In this document: positions 52,941 to 61,819 of the stretch, piece by piece
Position numbering within the stretch: position 1 is the first letter of the stretch
Layout: every line of letters starts with the position of its first letter
DNA from: Aliterella atlantica CENA595
GTDB taxonomy: Bacteria; Cyanobacteriota; Cyanobacteriia; Cyanobacteriales; Chroococcidiopsidaceae
NCBI RefSeq assembly: GCF_000952155.1
Contig: NZ_JYON01000005.1
Coordinates: forward strand, 62,001-126,000
Direction: 5' to 3'
Length of the DNA: 64,000 bases
Program-made: the position numbers and the translations under genes
The notes under the pieces: generated by a model
What the model was told of the DNA's origin: nothing
The model's input: only the letters and a program-made list of their open reading frames with translations
Databases searched by the model: none

Positions 52941-53774
52941 TCATATTACTGGTTTGCGTCCTATTGCAAAAATAACTGGTACATCTAGCCAAATGCCCTT
53001 ATCTGTGGCTAATTTTTCCACTTCGGCTAGATATTCTGTTTTAAATTGCTCTAGTTTCTCAGGTTCTATCTGCACTAAGGAATGACGAAAGCCTGTATGC
53101 AAAACTATATCCCACCAATCATCTAAATCGCGCAGATAATAGCCTAATTGATCTTGACAGGTATTAATATCGATAAAACCTGCTTCTTGCATTAAATCGC
53201 TACATTTATCTGCTGTATTTAGTCTGTTAAACCCTCTTGCTGTTGGTAATTCAACGCCATAATTTTGAATTCTGTTGGCATACAGTTCTCGCATCGGATT
53301 AAAGGCGCTTTCGCCAAAACTAGAGAAGGCGACAATACCACCTGGTTTGATGACACGCAACCAATCGCGCAAGCCAGCTAGCATATCTGGAAAGAAAAAG
53401 ATGCCAGAAGCGCAGATTACCTTGTCAAAGTTATTATCGTTGAAGTCTAGATTTTCTCCGTCTCCTACTTGCAAGTCAATATTAGTTAGACCTGCATTTT
53501 TAATGTTCTTTTGCGCTACATTGAGCATATCTTGGGCGAGGTCTATACCAATTACTCGACCATTTGCGCCTACACGAGGGGAAATAGCGATCGCTGCTGC
53601 ACCCGTACCCGTTGCTACATCTAGGATTGTTTCACCACTTTCAATTGCTGCAAGTTCTACCAAACGTTTTGCAGTTAGAGCTAAAAATCTTACTGCTTGG
53701 AGATCGTAGCCTACCGATGCCAAATTAAAGCTAGCAGCTACTTTTTGTTTGCGACTTTTAGATGTATCAGTCAT
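52941..53774 (-). CDS. SAM-dependent methyltransferase, UbiE-like
   Basis: This 277-residue class I methyltransferase has motif I ILDVATGTGAAAIAISPRVG preceded by SGET, then GRVIGIDLAQDMLNVAQKNI, LQVGDGENLDFNDNNFDKVI and LRVIKPGGIVAFSSFGESAF. The N-terminus contains AASFNLASVGYDLQAVRFLA. The layout fits UbiE/Coq5-like small-molecule methyltransferases, and not DNA or RNA enzymes. The acceptor is unknown. It ends in a hairpin shared with purH. Confidence 0.88.
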   Translation of the reverse strand: MTDTSKSRKQKVAASFNLASVGYDLQAVRFLALTAKRLVELAAIESGETILDVATGTGAAAIAISPRVGANGRVIGIDLAQDMLNVAQKNIKNAGLTNIDLQVGDGENLDFNDNNFDKVICASGIFFFPDMLAGLRDWLRVIKPGGIVAFSSFGESAFNPMRELYANRIQNYGVELPTARGFNRLNTADKCSDLMQEAGFIDINTCQDQLGYYLRDLDDWWDIVLHTGFRHSLVQIEPEKLEQFKTEYLAEVEKLATDKGIWLDVPVIFAIGRKPVI

Positions 53775-53837
53775 GAGCTAATTAAGATTAAATTAATGGC
53801 ATGGAGAAAATAGCTTTCCCCATGCCTTTTTAGCTAG

Positions 53838-54353
53838 TTAGCTAACTTTCAACAATTCCACATCAAAGTTTAAAGTAGCGTTGGGGGGAATCACACCACC
53901 TGCACCACGAGCGCCATAGCCTAATTCTGGGGGAATAATTAGCGTACGGCGATCGCCTACTTTCATCGTGCTAAGTCCTTCATCCCAGCCTTTGATTACT
54001 TGTCCGACACCGAGTTTAAAGGAAAAAGGCTGACCGCGATCGCGCGAACTATCGAATTTTGAGCCATCTTCTAGAGTTCCCGTATAGTGAACGGTAACGG
54101 TTTGACCTGTTTTTGGAGTCGCCCCCGTTCCTTCCTTAACGACGATGTATTTTAATCCAGAATCGGTAGTTACAGCGTTTTCGTCTGACATAGTTTTGCT
54201 AGCAATTAAGTTATTTGGGCTTACTTGAGCGACTGTGTTTGGTTGAGATAGTGATTCGGCGATCGCGCTTTGCGGCTGACCTGTAAACTGAGTCACTAAT
54301 ATAGTTACAACACAAACGACAATTACGCCTAAGCTGATGAGAATTTCTCTCAA
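53838..54353 (-). CDS. FKBP-type peptidyl-prolyl cis-trans isomerase, membrane-anchored
   Basis: This 171-residue protein has an N-terminal hydrophobic segment (about 5-22, LISLGVIVVCVVTILVTQFT) and a linker, then an FKBP domain (about 65-171): LKYIVVKEGTGATPKTGQTV, LEDGSKFDSSRDRGQPFSF, VIKGWDEGLSTMKVGDRRTL and GYGARGAGGVIPPNATLNFD, with the aromatic active-site residues present. It accelerates proline isomerisation in the periplasm or thylakoid lumen. The start is a TTG at 54353, supported by an AGGAGG seven bases upstream, so a non-ATG start with a strong site is normal here. Confidence 0.92.
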   Translation of the reverse strand: MREILISLGVIVVCVVTILVTQFTGQPQSAIAESLSQPNTVAQVSPNNLIASKTMSDENAVTTDSGLKYIVVKEGTGATPKTGQTVTVHYTGTLEDGSKFDSSRDRGQPFSFKLGVGQVIKGWDEGLSTMKVGDRRTLIIPPELGYGARGAGGVIPPNATLNFDVELLKVS

Positions 54354-54529
54354 AGTTATTCCTCCTCAAAAACAAAGGAAACGAGTTTCAGTGTAACAAG
54401 ATAGACGGACAAAGCCCAGCTTGAAATAATGACCAGTTAGTAGTAGGTACAAGCCAAGCAACGATTAGGGCGCGAAAAATCAAAAAATTGATTCATTATT
54501 TAAATCCCCGTTTCAAGTATGGAGATTAA

Positions 54530-54581
54530 CTGGTCACTGGTCACTGGTCACTGGTCACTGGTTACTGGTCACTGGTCACTG
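54530..54581 (-). repeat. heptanucleotide tandem repeat (TGACCAG)n
   Basis: Seven units read CTGGTCA on the plus strand, one of them CTGGTTA, plus a partial CTG, running to one base before the stop codon of the phasin-like gene. It is the inverse orientation of the array at 4780-4810. Confidence 0.9.
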
Positions 54582-54905
54582 TTAACGCCAATTCTTGTTT
54601 TCCAAATCTCTGATTTGGCGCTCTAAACGGTCGATCCGTCCGCGCAATTCGTCCATTTCTGACTGACGGGGTACGCCTAAATCCTGCATGACGTTGCGGA
54701 TTTGTCTTTGCATCTGGGTTTCCCAGTTTCCTTGCTCTGACTTCAATTGCTGCATCATATCATCGACAAAGACTTTAGCTTGTTCGGGGTTGAGCTTGCC
54801 ATCTTTGACTAATTCATCGCTTGCTTCGCGTATTTTTTCGGCGACTAAAGATGTTGTCCCCACACCAAGCATCATCAGTTGCTTTAGCCAGTTATTATTG
54901 TCCAT
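54582..54905 (-). CDS. phasin-like granule-associated protein
   Basis: This 107-residue helical protein resembles the short phasin (PHA granule-associated) proteins of cyanobacteria. Residues 1-70 form an amphipathic helix pair (NNWLKQLMMLGVGTTSLVAE, then KIREASDELVKDGKLNPEQA), followed by a coiled coil (EMDELRGRIDRLERQIRDLE). It may coat polyhydroxyalkanoate granules or another hydrophobic surface; no phaC or phaE is near. Its 3' end abuts the heptamer repeat. The family assignment is moderate. Confidence 0.7.
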   Translation of the reverse strand: MDNNNWLKQLMMLGVGTTSLVAEKIREASDELVKDGKLNPEQAKVFVDDMMQQLKSEQGNWETQMQRQIRNVMQDLGVPRQSEMDELRGRIDRLERQIRDLENKNWR

Positions 54906-55048
54906 GCTGAATTCCTATGACTAGATTTAATATAAACAGTTGTAATTAAGCTAGACGATAAGGCGATCGCTTTAGCTTACAATTTATATTTTGGCAAATT
55001 TAACACCAAGCTTACGCTTTGCCCAGGTACGGTATTTTCACCCCAGGT

Positions 55049-55351
55049 ATGGTTATTGAGTTTCTAAGAATCGAAGTTACTGCTCAATATCGAGAACAAT
55101 ATTTGCAACTCGATCGAGAAATTTGGACGACAGCATTAGCTAAGTGTCCTGGTTTTATCAGTAAAGAGGTTTTGCTCAACCCAAATAAACCTGCAGAAGT
55201 AATATTGATAATTCGTTGGGCTAGTAGAGAGGAGTGGAAATCTACCTCTTGCCAGCTATTGGCTGAAGTTGAAGCGCAGTTTGCATTAGCAACAGGTAGC
55301 ATTCACCATCAAATTATTGAATCGGTCGAATATCAAGTAATTGCCCAGTAG
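55049..55351 (+). CDS. TIGR03792-like ABM-fold protein
   Basis: This 100-residue cytoplasmic protein resembles the TIGR03792 group of antibiotic biosynthesis monooxygenase-like (dimeric alpha-beta barrel) proteins: MVIEFLRIEVTAQYREQYLQ, then WTTALAKCPGFISKEVLLN, and VILIIRWASREEWKSTSC. The ATG at 55049 begins the conserved VIEFLRIEV; a TTG ten codons upstream adds unrelated residues. Function is unknown; the fold usually binds small molecules or heme. No clear operon partner. Confidence 0.75.
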   Translation: MVIEFLRIEVTAQYREQYLQLDREIWTTALAKCPGFISKEVLLNPNKPAEVILIIRWASREEWKSTSCQLLAEVEAQFALATGSIHHQIIESVEYQVIAQ

Positions 55352-55422
55352 CACTGTGGAGTGGAATTATGTGCTGCTTCGATCGCTAAAATATGACTTG
55401 TGCTAGAGCGTATAGCACTTTG

Positions 55423-56094
55423 TTATTTATTTACAAAACGATATCCCATGCCTCGGACAGTTTCAATGAGTTGAGAACTGAGTTTTTTGCGTAAATAACC
55501 GACATAAACATCGACAATATTGGAACCAGGGTCGTAGTCATAACCCCAAACCGCGCTGAGGAGTTGTTCGCGGCTGAGAACTTGGTTAGGGTGGCGCAGA
55601 AAAGTTTCGATCATGATAAATTCTTTGGCGGAAAGTTCTACCGAGCGATCGCCAACTTTAGCTTGCCGCAATCGCAAATCGATCGTAATATTACCTGACT
55701 GTAGCTCTGCGATTTCCTTAGTAGCAGTCTGCGTTTTACTACGCAGTCGCAAACGCACCCGTGCTAGCAGTTCTTCAAACCGAAATGGCTTGGTCATGTA
55801 ATCATCGGCTCCCCCCTCTAATCCCAATACTTTGTCATTAACGTCATCGCGAGCCGTGAGAATTACAATCGGTAAATATTCCCCTTGACCGCGCAATGTA
55901 GATAATACTGTCCAACCATCTTGAGATGGCAGTCCTATATCAAGAATCATTAAGTCGAAGTCATTGCTATTGGCTACTTGTAAAGCTTCTTTGCCATCTT
56001 GAACTACTGAGACTGTATAACCGTTGGCTTTCAGTCCTTTTTCAATAAAAGCGCTAATTCTCGGTTCATCTTCAGCAATCAAAATTCTACTCAT
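55423..56094 (-). CDS. OmpR/PhoB-family response regulator
   Basis: This 223-residue regulator has a receiver domain (1-120) with acidic residues at 8-10 (AEDE), the phospho-acceptor Asp52 in LMILDIGLPSQDGW, the conserved Thr-Ala of ILTARDD and Lys of MTKPFRFEELLAR. A winged-helix DNA-binding domain (about 130-223) includes VELSAKEFIMIETFLRHPNQ and NIVDVYVGYLRKKLS. It lacks an adjacent kinase gene, so its partner is elsewhere; the CHASE4 kinase at 35321 is a possibility without evidence. Its regulon is unknown. Confidence 0.93.
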   Translation of the reverse strand: MSRILIAEDEPRISAFIEKGLKANGYTVSVVQDGKEALQVANSNDFDLMILDIGLPSQDGWTVLSTLRGQGEYLPIVILTARDDVNDKVLGLEGGADDYMTKPFRFEELLARVRLRLRSKTQTATKEIAELQSGNITIDLRLRQAKVGDRSVELSAKEFIMIETFLRHPNQVLSREQLLSAVWGYDYDPGSNIVDVYVGYLRKKLSSQLIETVRGMGYRFVNK

Positions 56095-56510
56095 AACATT
56101 TTTGATCTAGGTTCTATAGATAGCACCGATAATAAAATTAGAGTCGTAACAGGGAGAGCTAAATCGATATGATGCAACTATCTACATTTGAGTTCCACAA
56201 CAGCGACCTTAAAAAAATAACCATAAATCTACTCTCATTATAAAGTTCCTTAAGTTCTTACTTTCGTATAGTAAACTTGTAAATGGAAGAGAGTTTATAA
56301 GTATTTTACTCCTATTTGATTGGCAGTTGGAAGTCAAGATCAGAGCGAAGCAAGCGATCGCCTAACTATTTTATAATGGAGGAAGTAAAAATTAATGATA
56401 TTGATTCTATACAAGCTAATATAAATACCAAGTGCAAATTTACATAATAGAAATATATACTATAGTTTATTGTAAGATTCATCCGATTAAGTGCTTCAAG
56501 TTTAAAGATT
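56095..56510. other. 416-base AT-rich gap upstream of the porin gene
   Basis: I see no supported gene. It is AT-rich and must hold the porin promoter; a 23-residue micro-ORF at 56376-56447 lacks supporting signals. Confidence 0.6.
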
Positions 56511-58082
56511 GTGTTAAAGATTATTGGCAATATTATTTGTGCAAGTTGGTTCGGATTGAGTGCTATTTTGGTAGTAACAAATGACGCGATCGCCAACGAG
56601 AGAGAGCAAAGGTCGGTAAGTCAAAATCGAGCGGTTGACTTATCTCATAGCTTAAAAGCGGTCGCGCCACTTGACAATATAACTCCGGTTTTTCAACTGC
56701 GAAATATTAGTGTTAATGATTGGCAGTGGCAAGCGTTAAAATCTCTCAGTCAACGCTACAAAGTAACACTTGATTTTGATGGCGATCGCAATTTAACTCG
56801 TTATGAATTTGCCGAACAATTAAACAATATCTTAAATCAATTAAATAGATTAATAACTATAGACATTAGTAGAGAAGAATTAACTATTTTACAAAGGCTG
56901 CAAACTGAATTTGCTCCTGAGTTAGCTAACCTACAAAAACAAAGGGTAGAAAAGTTAGAGCAACAAGTTTCACAATTAGAGCAGCAACAATTTACAACTA
57001 CAACTACTCTCACTGGTCAAGCTTTAATTGCCATAAGTAGCGCTACGGGCGAAGAAAAAGCTGATGGTAGCGGGGAAGAAGTAGATGAAAATATAATTTT
57101 GAGCGATCGCGTGCGCCTAACTTTAAATACCAGTTTCACGGGAGAAGATCGCCTCAGAGTACGCTTGCAAGCAAACAACTTCCGAGGATTTGCAGAAGCA
57201 ACTGGAACGGCAATGGGTAGGTTAGGATTTGAAGGTGATAGCGAAAACGAATTTGAATTAACTCGCGTCGAGTATCGTTTTCCGGTTGGCGACAAAGCGA
57301 CAGTTTATGCTGGAATAGTTGGTAGCGGACTCGATGACTTTAGCGATACAGCTAACGCCTTACTCGATAGCAGCAGTCAGGGAGCTATTTCTCGTTTCGG
57401 TAGGCGCAATCCTATATACAGACAAGGTTCGGGTACGGGAGTCGGTCTGGAATACGATTTGAGCGAGGATATTTCTCTGCAAATAGGTTATGTTGCTGAT
57501 GAAGCTAACGAGCCAGAGTCGGGAATTGGTGGTGGTGCTTACGGAGCGATCGCGCAGTTGTATTTTGAGTATAGCGATCGCTTTGAATTGAGTCTAAATT
57601 ACATCCGTTCTTACAACAATATCGATACGGGTACGGGAAGTCAGTTAGCCAACGATCCTTTTGACAAACTTAGCGATCGTATATCTGCCAATTCCTACGG
57701 TTTGAGTACGAGTTGGCGCGTCAGCGACAATCTTAATCTCAGCGGTTGGATTGGTTTAACAGATGCTACAGCCAGCGATTTGCCTAGCAATCCCAATGCC
57801 GAAATTTTTAATTATGCGATCGCCTTTTCCTTTCCCGACTTGGGGAAAGAGGGTAGTTTGGCAGGAATTGTTATCGGTCAACCGCCAAAAGTCACTAGCA
57901 ACGATCTAGGTGCGGATTTTCAAGATCGAGATACATCTTTGCATCTAGAAATGTTCTACCGCTTCCCAATTAGTGACAATATCTCAGCCACCCCAGGTTT
58001 ATTAGTAATTACTAATCCAGACCACGACAACAACAATAATACTTTGTATGTCGGCACGATCCGGACTGTTTTTGAGTTTTGA
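56511..58082 (+). CDS. SLH-domain outer-membrane porin (SomA/iron-uptake porin type)
   Basis: This 523-residue protein has a signal peptide (LKIIGNIICASWFGLSAIL, with cleavage after NDAIA), an SLH-like domain (about 50-125, WQALKSLSQRYKVTLDFDGD with NLTRYEFAEQLNNIL), a coiled coil (LANLQKQRVEKLEQQVSQLE) and then a beta-barrel (about 175-523) with alternating strands such as DRVRLTLNTSFTGEDRLRVR, ending in the aromatic residue Phe (TVFEF) typical of BAM substrates. It is the cyanobacterial porin type that binds peptidoglycan through SLH and forms ion-permeable channels. The start is a GTG at 56511. Only two bases separate it from the convergent GT2 gene. Confidence 0.9.
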   Translation: MLKIIGNIICASWFGLSAILVVTNDAIANEREQRSVSQNRAVDLSHSLKAVAPLDNITPVFQLRNISVNDWQWQALKSLSQRYKVTLDFDGDRNLTRYEFAEQLNNILNQLNRLITIDISREELTILQRLQTEFAPELANLQKQRVEKLEQQVSQLEQQQFTTTTTLTGQALIAISSATGEEKADGSGEEVDENIILSDRVRLTLNTSFTGEDRLRVRLQANNFRGFAEATGTAMGRLGFEGDSENEFELTRVEYRFPVGDKATVYAGIVGSGLDDFSDTANALLDSSSQGAISRFGRRNPIYRQGSGTGVGLEYDLSEDISLQIGYVADEANEPESGIGGGAYGAIAQLYFEYSDRFELSLNYIRSYNNIDTGTGSQLANDPFDKLSDRISANSYGLSTSWRVSDNLNLSGWIGLTDATASDLPSNPNAEIFNYAIAFSFPDLGKEGSLAGIVIGQPPKVTSNDLGADFQDRDTSLHLEMFYRFPISDNISATPGLLVITNPDHDNNNNTLYVGTIRTVFEF

Positions 58083-58084
58083 GT

Positions 58085-59143
58085 TCAAACTTTAGACAAT
58101 TCTGGTGTCGGAGTAGTTTGAGTCTGAATTGGCGGTAACTCTAGTTTATGCTGCGGCAGCATCTTGGCATAGCGATCGCACAAATAGCGGTTGAATTTCC
58201 TATCGAGCTTTTTCAGCATTCTCTTCAACGGCTTATTTTCATAACCAAAACTTAGCTGACGTACCAGGGGTTTAATAATTGTGGCGATGCGTCTTACTCC
58301 TAATTTTTTGTACTTAGTTTGGAAATAGCCATCCTCTGACAAATTCCACTTGGCGCGGATGCGTTGCAAGCTTCCCAAAGTCCAAGCATCGCTCCAACGC
58401 AGCATATAAAAATGCAAATCTGTTAATTCTAATGGCGGTCCAGGTACGTAGGTAACTAAACTATCCGGCTCAAAATATACCGTACCTCCCACCTGTGCTA
58501 CGGTCATGCAAAAATCGAGGTGTTCTTTAGTATTAAGCATGGCTTCGTCTAAATAGCCAATGCGATTAAAAATCTCGGTACGGACTAAGGTGCAATGAAA
58601 CTCGGCTAATTCAGTTTGAGTTCTTTTTAGTTGAGGACGCAATTGCACTGCATTATGACCCTGTTTATACATTTTCTCGCGCAGATGTCGTCTACCTTTG
58701 ATATCAGTAACAACGCGACTTTCTCCACCAGCAAAGTGTACTCGTTGGTGGATAGGCTGCTTTTCGCACATCAAAGGACCAACTACAGTAGCATCTGTTT
58801 CTTCCGCACAATCAACTAATGCTTTAAGCCAACCTGGGGAAACTATGACATCGTTATCGACAAACACTAGATATTTAGTATCTACTCGACTCAAACCAAT
58901 GTTGCGAGCGTGATTGGGAGAAAGATAATAATTTGTGCGGATAAGTTCAAAATTTTTATCCTTAGATTTGGCTTCAAGATAGCGCCGCACTTTGTTAGGA
59001 GAATTTCCATCAACATAGATTAGTTTAAATGGAAATTCTGTGTATTCGTAAATACTTTCTAGAGATTGTTGAGTACAACTAAAACGTTCGCGGGGTACTA
59101 CTACAATTGTTACATTTGGTTCGGTCATTGTTAATAACTCCAT
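58085..59143 (-). CDS. glycosyltransferase family 2
   Basis: This 352-residue protein has a GT-A fold: VTIVVVPRERFSCTQQSLES at the start, YVDGNSPNKVRRYLEAKSKD, and the metal-binding DxD-like DNDVIVSPGWLKALV near 95-110, with GGTVYFEPDSLVTYVPGP later. It adds a sugar to a surface polysaccharide or glycolipid. It is the third of a set of three tightly spaced glycosyltransferase genes (gaps of about 20 bases) on this strand. The ATG at 59143 is used; a second ATG at 59128 is close. Confidence 0.88.
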   Translation of the reverse strand: MELLTMTEPNVTIVVVPRERFSCTQQSLESIYEYTEFPFKLIYVDGNSPNKVRRYLEAKSKDKNFELIRTNYYLSPNHARNIGLSRVDTKYLVFVDNDVIVSPGWLKALVDCAEETDATVVGPLMCEKQPIHQRVHFAGGESRVVTDIKGRRHLREKMYKQGHNAVQLRPQLKRTQTELAEFHCTLVRTEIFNRIGYLDEAMLNTKEHLDFCMTVAQVGGTVYFEPDSLVTYVPGPPLELTDLHFYMLRWSDAWTLGSLQRIRAKWNLSEDGYFQTKYKKLGVRRIATIIKPLVRQLSFGYENKPLKRMLKKLDRKFNRYLCDRYAKMLPQHKLELPPIQTQTTPTPELSKV

Positions 59144-59163
59144 TTTTGGGTAGATCGCTTACT

Positions 59164-60453
59164 TCAAGCGTTAGTAGCTGTCAGCACTAAATCTCGTGTC
59201 AACTTCTGTTCTGGCGATGAATCGAGCATTTGTTGGTAAATTTCAACTAATTCATCATTTAGTTTGTTCATATCGTATCGATCTTCAACTTGCGATCGCC
59301 CTTCTTTACCCATTTGTTGCCAAATTTCAGGATGTGCGATGAGGTAACTTAGTTTTGTAGCGATCGCATTAGCATCGCGTTCGGGGACTAAATATCCGGA
59401 AACACCATCTTTAACTAATTCGGGAATTCCACCGTGTAGCGTACTAATTACGGGTAAACCCATCGCCATTGCTTCTTTTAAGGTGTTAACTGGTGCATCT
59501 TGATTTCCATCAGAACCAGTTACGCTAGGAGCCATAAATATATGACAACTATCGAGGATATTGACGATTTCCTGTTGCTGCTTCCAACCTAGCAATTTAA
59601 CAATGTGTTCGACATTTAATTGGTCTATTAATTGCTCTAACTTTGCTTTTAGTTCTCCATCGCCAATGATGTTGTATTCGATATTGGGATGAGTTTGAGC
59701 AACTTTTGCAACTGCGGCGATCGCGTATTCTATACCTTTTTTTTCTACCAAGCGCCCTGTTGTAGCAATTTTTACCTTTCCATCTGCGGGAAAAAATCTA
59801 GGTTTGTAGGCGAATTTACTACAGTCAATTCCCGAACCGTGAACGTGAATTTTGTTTGGATCGCATCCTAAAGCCACTGCTTTATTTTTGAAAAACTCGC
59901 AGTTTGCTAAAAAGAATTCTGTATCCTCAAACAATTCTTGATACACTTTTTCGCCCCACTTAGGCAAAAATTTACTGATATCTGCACCGCGAAAAGTTGA
60001 AATTAATTTGCCTTCAATTAGTCCGAGTTGGCGAAACCAGATGCCAAATACACCCAATGTACTAAATTGACAATGAATAATATCGTAAGATTTGCCCTGA
60101 AGAAATGGCATAGCTCGATAAAGCAATTTTAAAGATTTTGCTTGACTTCCATACCGAGATGTGTTGAGTAATTGTTGACAAACTAAGGGGTTTTTGGAAT
60201 AGTTGAGTGCTAGCAAACTCATACCTTTTAACCAGCGCCATAGCTCGTTATCTGGTCGAGTCGGTGCGTAAAAAGTGCGCTTTAGTAGTTGATATTTATC
60301 TACCAGAGGATGCATTTTAGATAAATCTTTAGGAACGCCATCTAGAGAATAAATATGCACGTCATGTCCGCGTTCGATCGCACCAACAATTTGATTGAGA
60401 ATAAATGGCTCTGACAGTACGGGGAAACGAGCAACAAAATACGCTATTTTCAT
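59164..60453 (-). CDS. glycosyltransferase family 4, copy 1
   Basis: This 429-residue GT-B enzyme starts MKIAYFVARFPVLSEPFILN, as do colanic-acid-type GT4 transferases that take nucleotide sugars to build exopolysaccharide. The donor-binding region shows KIATTGRLVEKKGIEYAIAA, then ICHIFMAPSV-like and NQDAPVNTLKEAMAMGLPVI with the E-x7-E motif and HGGIPELVKDGVSGYLVP. It is a close paralogue of the gene that follows at 60473, from which it is separated by 19 bases. The acceptor is unknown. Confidence 0.9.
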   Translation of the reverse strand: MKIAYFVARFPVLSEPFILNQIVGAIERGHDVHIYSLDGVPKDLSKMHPLVDKYQLLKRTFYAPTRPDNELWRWLKGMSLLALNYSKNPLVCQQLLNTSRYGSQAKSLKLLYRAMPFLQGKSYDIIHCQFSTLGVFGIWFRQLGLIEGKLISTFRGADISKFLPKWGEKVYQELFEDTEFFLANCEFFKNKAVALGCDPNKIHVHGSGIDCSKFAYKPRFFPADGKVKIATTGRLVEKKGIEYAIAAVAKVAQTHPNIEYNIIGDGELKAKLEQLIDQLNVEHIVKLLGWKQQQEIVNILDSCHIFMAPSVTGSDGNQDAPVNTLKEAMAMGLPVISTLHGGIPELVKDGVSGYLVPERDANAIATKLSYLIAHPEIWQQMGKEGRSQVEDRYDMNKLNDELVEIYQQMLDSSPEQKLTRDLVLTATNA

Positions 60454-60472
60454 AACTATTGAAAGTTCTCTA

Positions 60473-61780
60473 TTAAATATGTACTAATGTTTGCAAGTCT
60501 TGCTTTGAACTTAAGCTATCTGCTGGTGTTTCTAACATTTGTTGATAAATTGCTACCAATTCATCGTTCAATTTGTTCATGTCATATTTTGCTTCTACCC
60601 TTTTTCGCCCAGCTTTACCCATACTTTGCCAAACTTCAGGATATTCAAGTAAAAATTTTAGGCGCGTAGCGATCGCATCAGCATTACGTTCTGGTACTAA
60701 GTAGCCAGAAATACCATCTTCAACTAATTCGGGAATCCCACCATGAAACGTACTAATTACAGGTAAACCCATCGCCATTGCTTCTTTTAAAGTATTAACT
60801 GGCGCGTCTTGATTGCCATCAGCCGCCGTAACGCTAGGAGCAATAAATATGTGACAATTATCGAGTATTTCTACAATTTCTTTTTGTTGTTTCCAACCCA
60901 ATAATTTAACAACATTACCAACGTTTAACTCAGCAATCAATTGCTCTAATTCTGCTTTCAAATCGCCATCGCCAATGATGTTGTATTCAATGTTTGGATA
61001 AGTTTCTACTAATTTAGCAACAGCACGAATGCCATATTCTATGCCTTTTTTTTCTACTAAACGTCCTGTAGTGGCAATCTTGACTTTACCATCAGTAGGA
61101 AAAAAGCGCGGTTTAAAAGTAAATTTCGTACAATCTAAGCCCGAACCGTGAACGACAATTCTTGTAGGATCGCAACCCAAATTGACAGCGCGATCGCCAA
61201 AAAATTTACAATTGGCTAAGAAAAATTCACCTTCGCGAAATAGTTGTTCGTAGACATTAATTCCGTTCTCTTGAACGTATTTGCTAATATCAATACCGCG
61301 AAACGTAGTAATTAGCTTGCCTTTAATAATTCCAGCATCTCGATAAGCAAGAGCAATCGGCGCTAGCGTACCAAATTGACAGTGAATAATATCATATTCA
61401 CCATCTTGAAGCAATGAATTAGTTCTGTAGAAAGACTTTAAACTTGCTACTTCTTCACCGTATTTATTATCGAAAATTTGTAATGTTTTTAAGGAGCCAT
61501 AAGGAAGATTTTTGAGTAGCAGACCGATACCTTTAATAAACTGCCAAGAGATATTTTCTGGTATTAATGGCGGAAAATAAGCACGCTCCATTAAATTGTA
61601 TTCTTCCACAACTGGATGCACCTTACCCGTGTAATTTTTGGGTAATCCGTTAACTGGATGAATGCGAACATCATGTCCGCGATCGATTAAACCAGTAATT
61701 TGATTGAGAATAAATGCTTCTGATAAAGCTGGGAAGCGCCAAACAATAAAGGCAATTTTCATGGGTTTGTTATTAGTCAT
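60473..61780 (-). CDS. glycosyltransferase family 4, copy 2
   Basis: This GT-B enzyme is paralogous to copy 1 along its length: MKIAFIVWRFPALSEAFILN, RHGSGLDCTKF-like catalytic segment, KIATTGRLVEKKGIEYGIRA, NQDAPVNTLKEAMAMGLPVI and FHGGIPELVEDGISGYLVPE. A longer frame reaches 61816, but I set the start at the ATG at 61780 (MTNNKPMKIAFIV); the ATG at 61762 is also possible. The pair arose by tandem duplication and may add two similar sugars in succession. They probably share an operon with the GT2 gene. Confidence 0.88.
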   Translation of the reverse strand: MTNNKPMKIAFIVWRFPALSEAFILNQITGLIDRGHDVRIHPVNGLPKNYTGKVHPVVEEYNLMERAYFPPLIPENISWQFIKGIGLLLKNLPYGSLKTLQIFDNKYGEEVASLKSFYRTNSLLQDGEYDIIHCQFGTLAPIALAYRDAGIIKGKLITTFRGIDISKYVQENGINVYEQLFREGEFFLANCKFFGDRAVNLGCDPTRIVVHGSGLDCTKFTFKPRFFPTDGKVKIATTGRLVEKKGIEYGIRAVAKLVETYPNIEYNIIGDGDLKAELEQLIAELNVGNVVKLLGWKQQKEIVEILDNCHIFIAPSVTAADGNQDAPVNTLKEAMAMGLPVISTFHGGIPELVEDGISGYLVPERNADAIATRLKFLLEYPEVWQSMGKAGRKRVEAKYDMNKLNDELVAIYQQMLETPADSLSSKQDLQTLVHI

Positions 61781-61819
61781 TGCTCGTATGCAAATTAGGT
61801 ATTTTGCCCGATGCAAAAT

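Noticed and set aside
56376-56447. 23-residue ORF upstream of the porin gene
   Set aside because: No ribosome-binding site precedes it and no family is recognisable.
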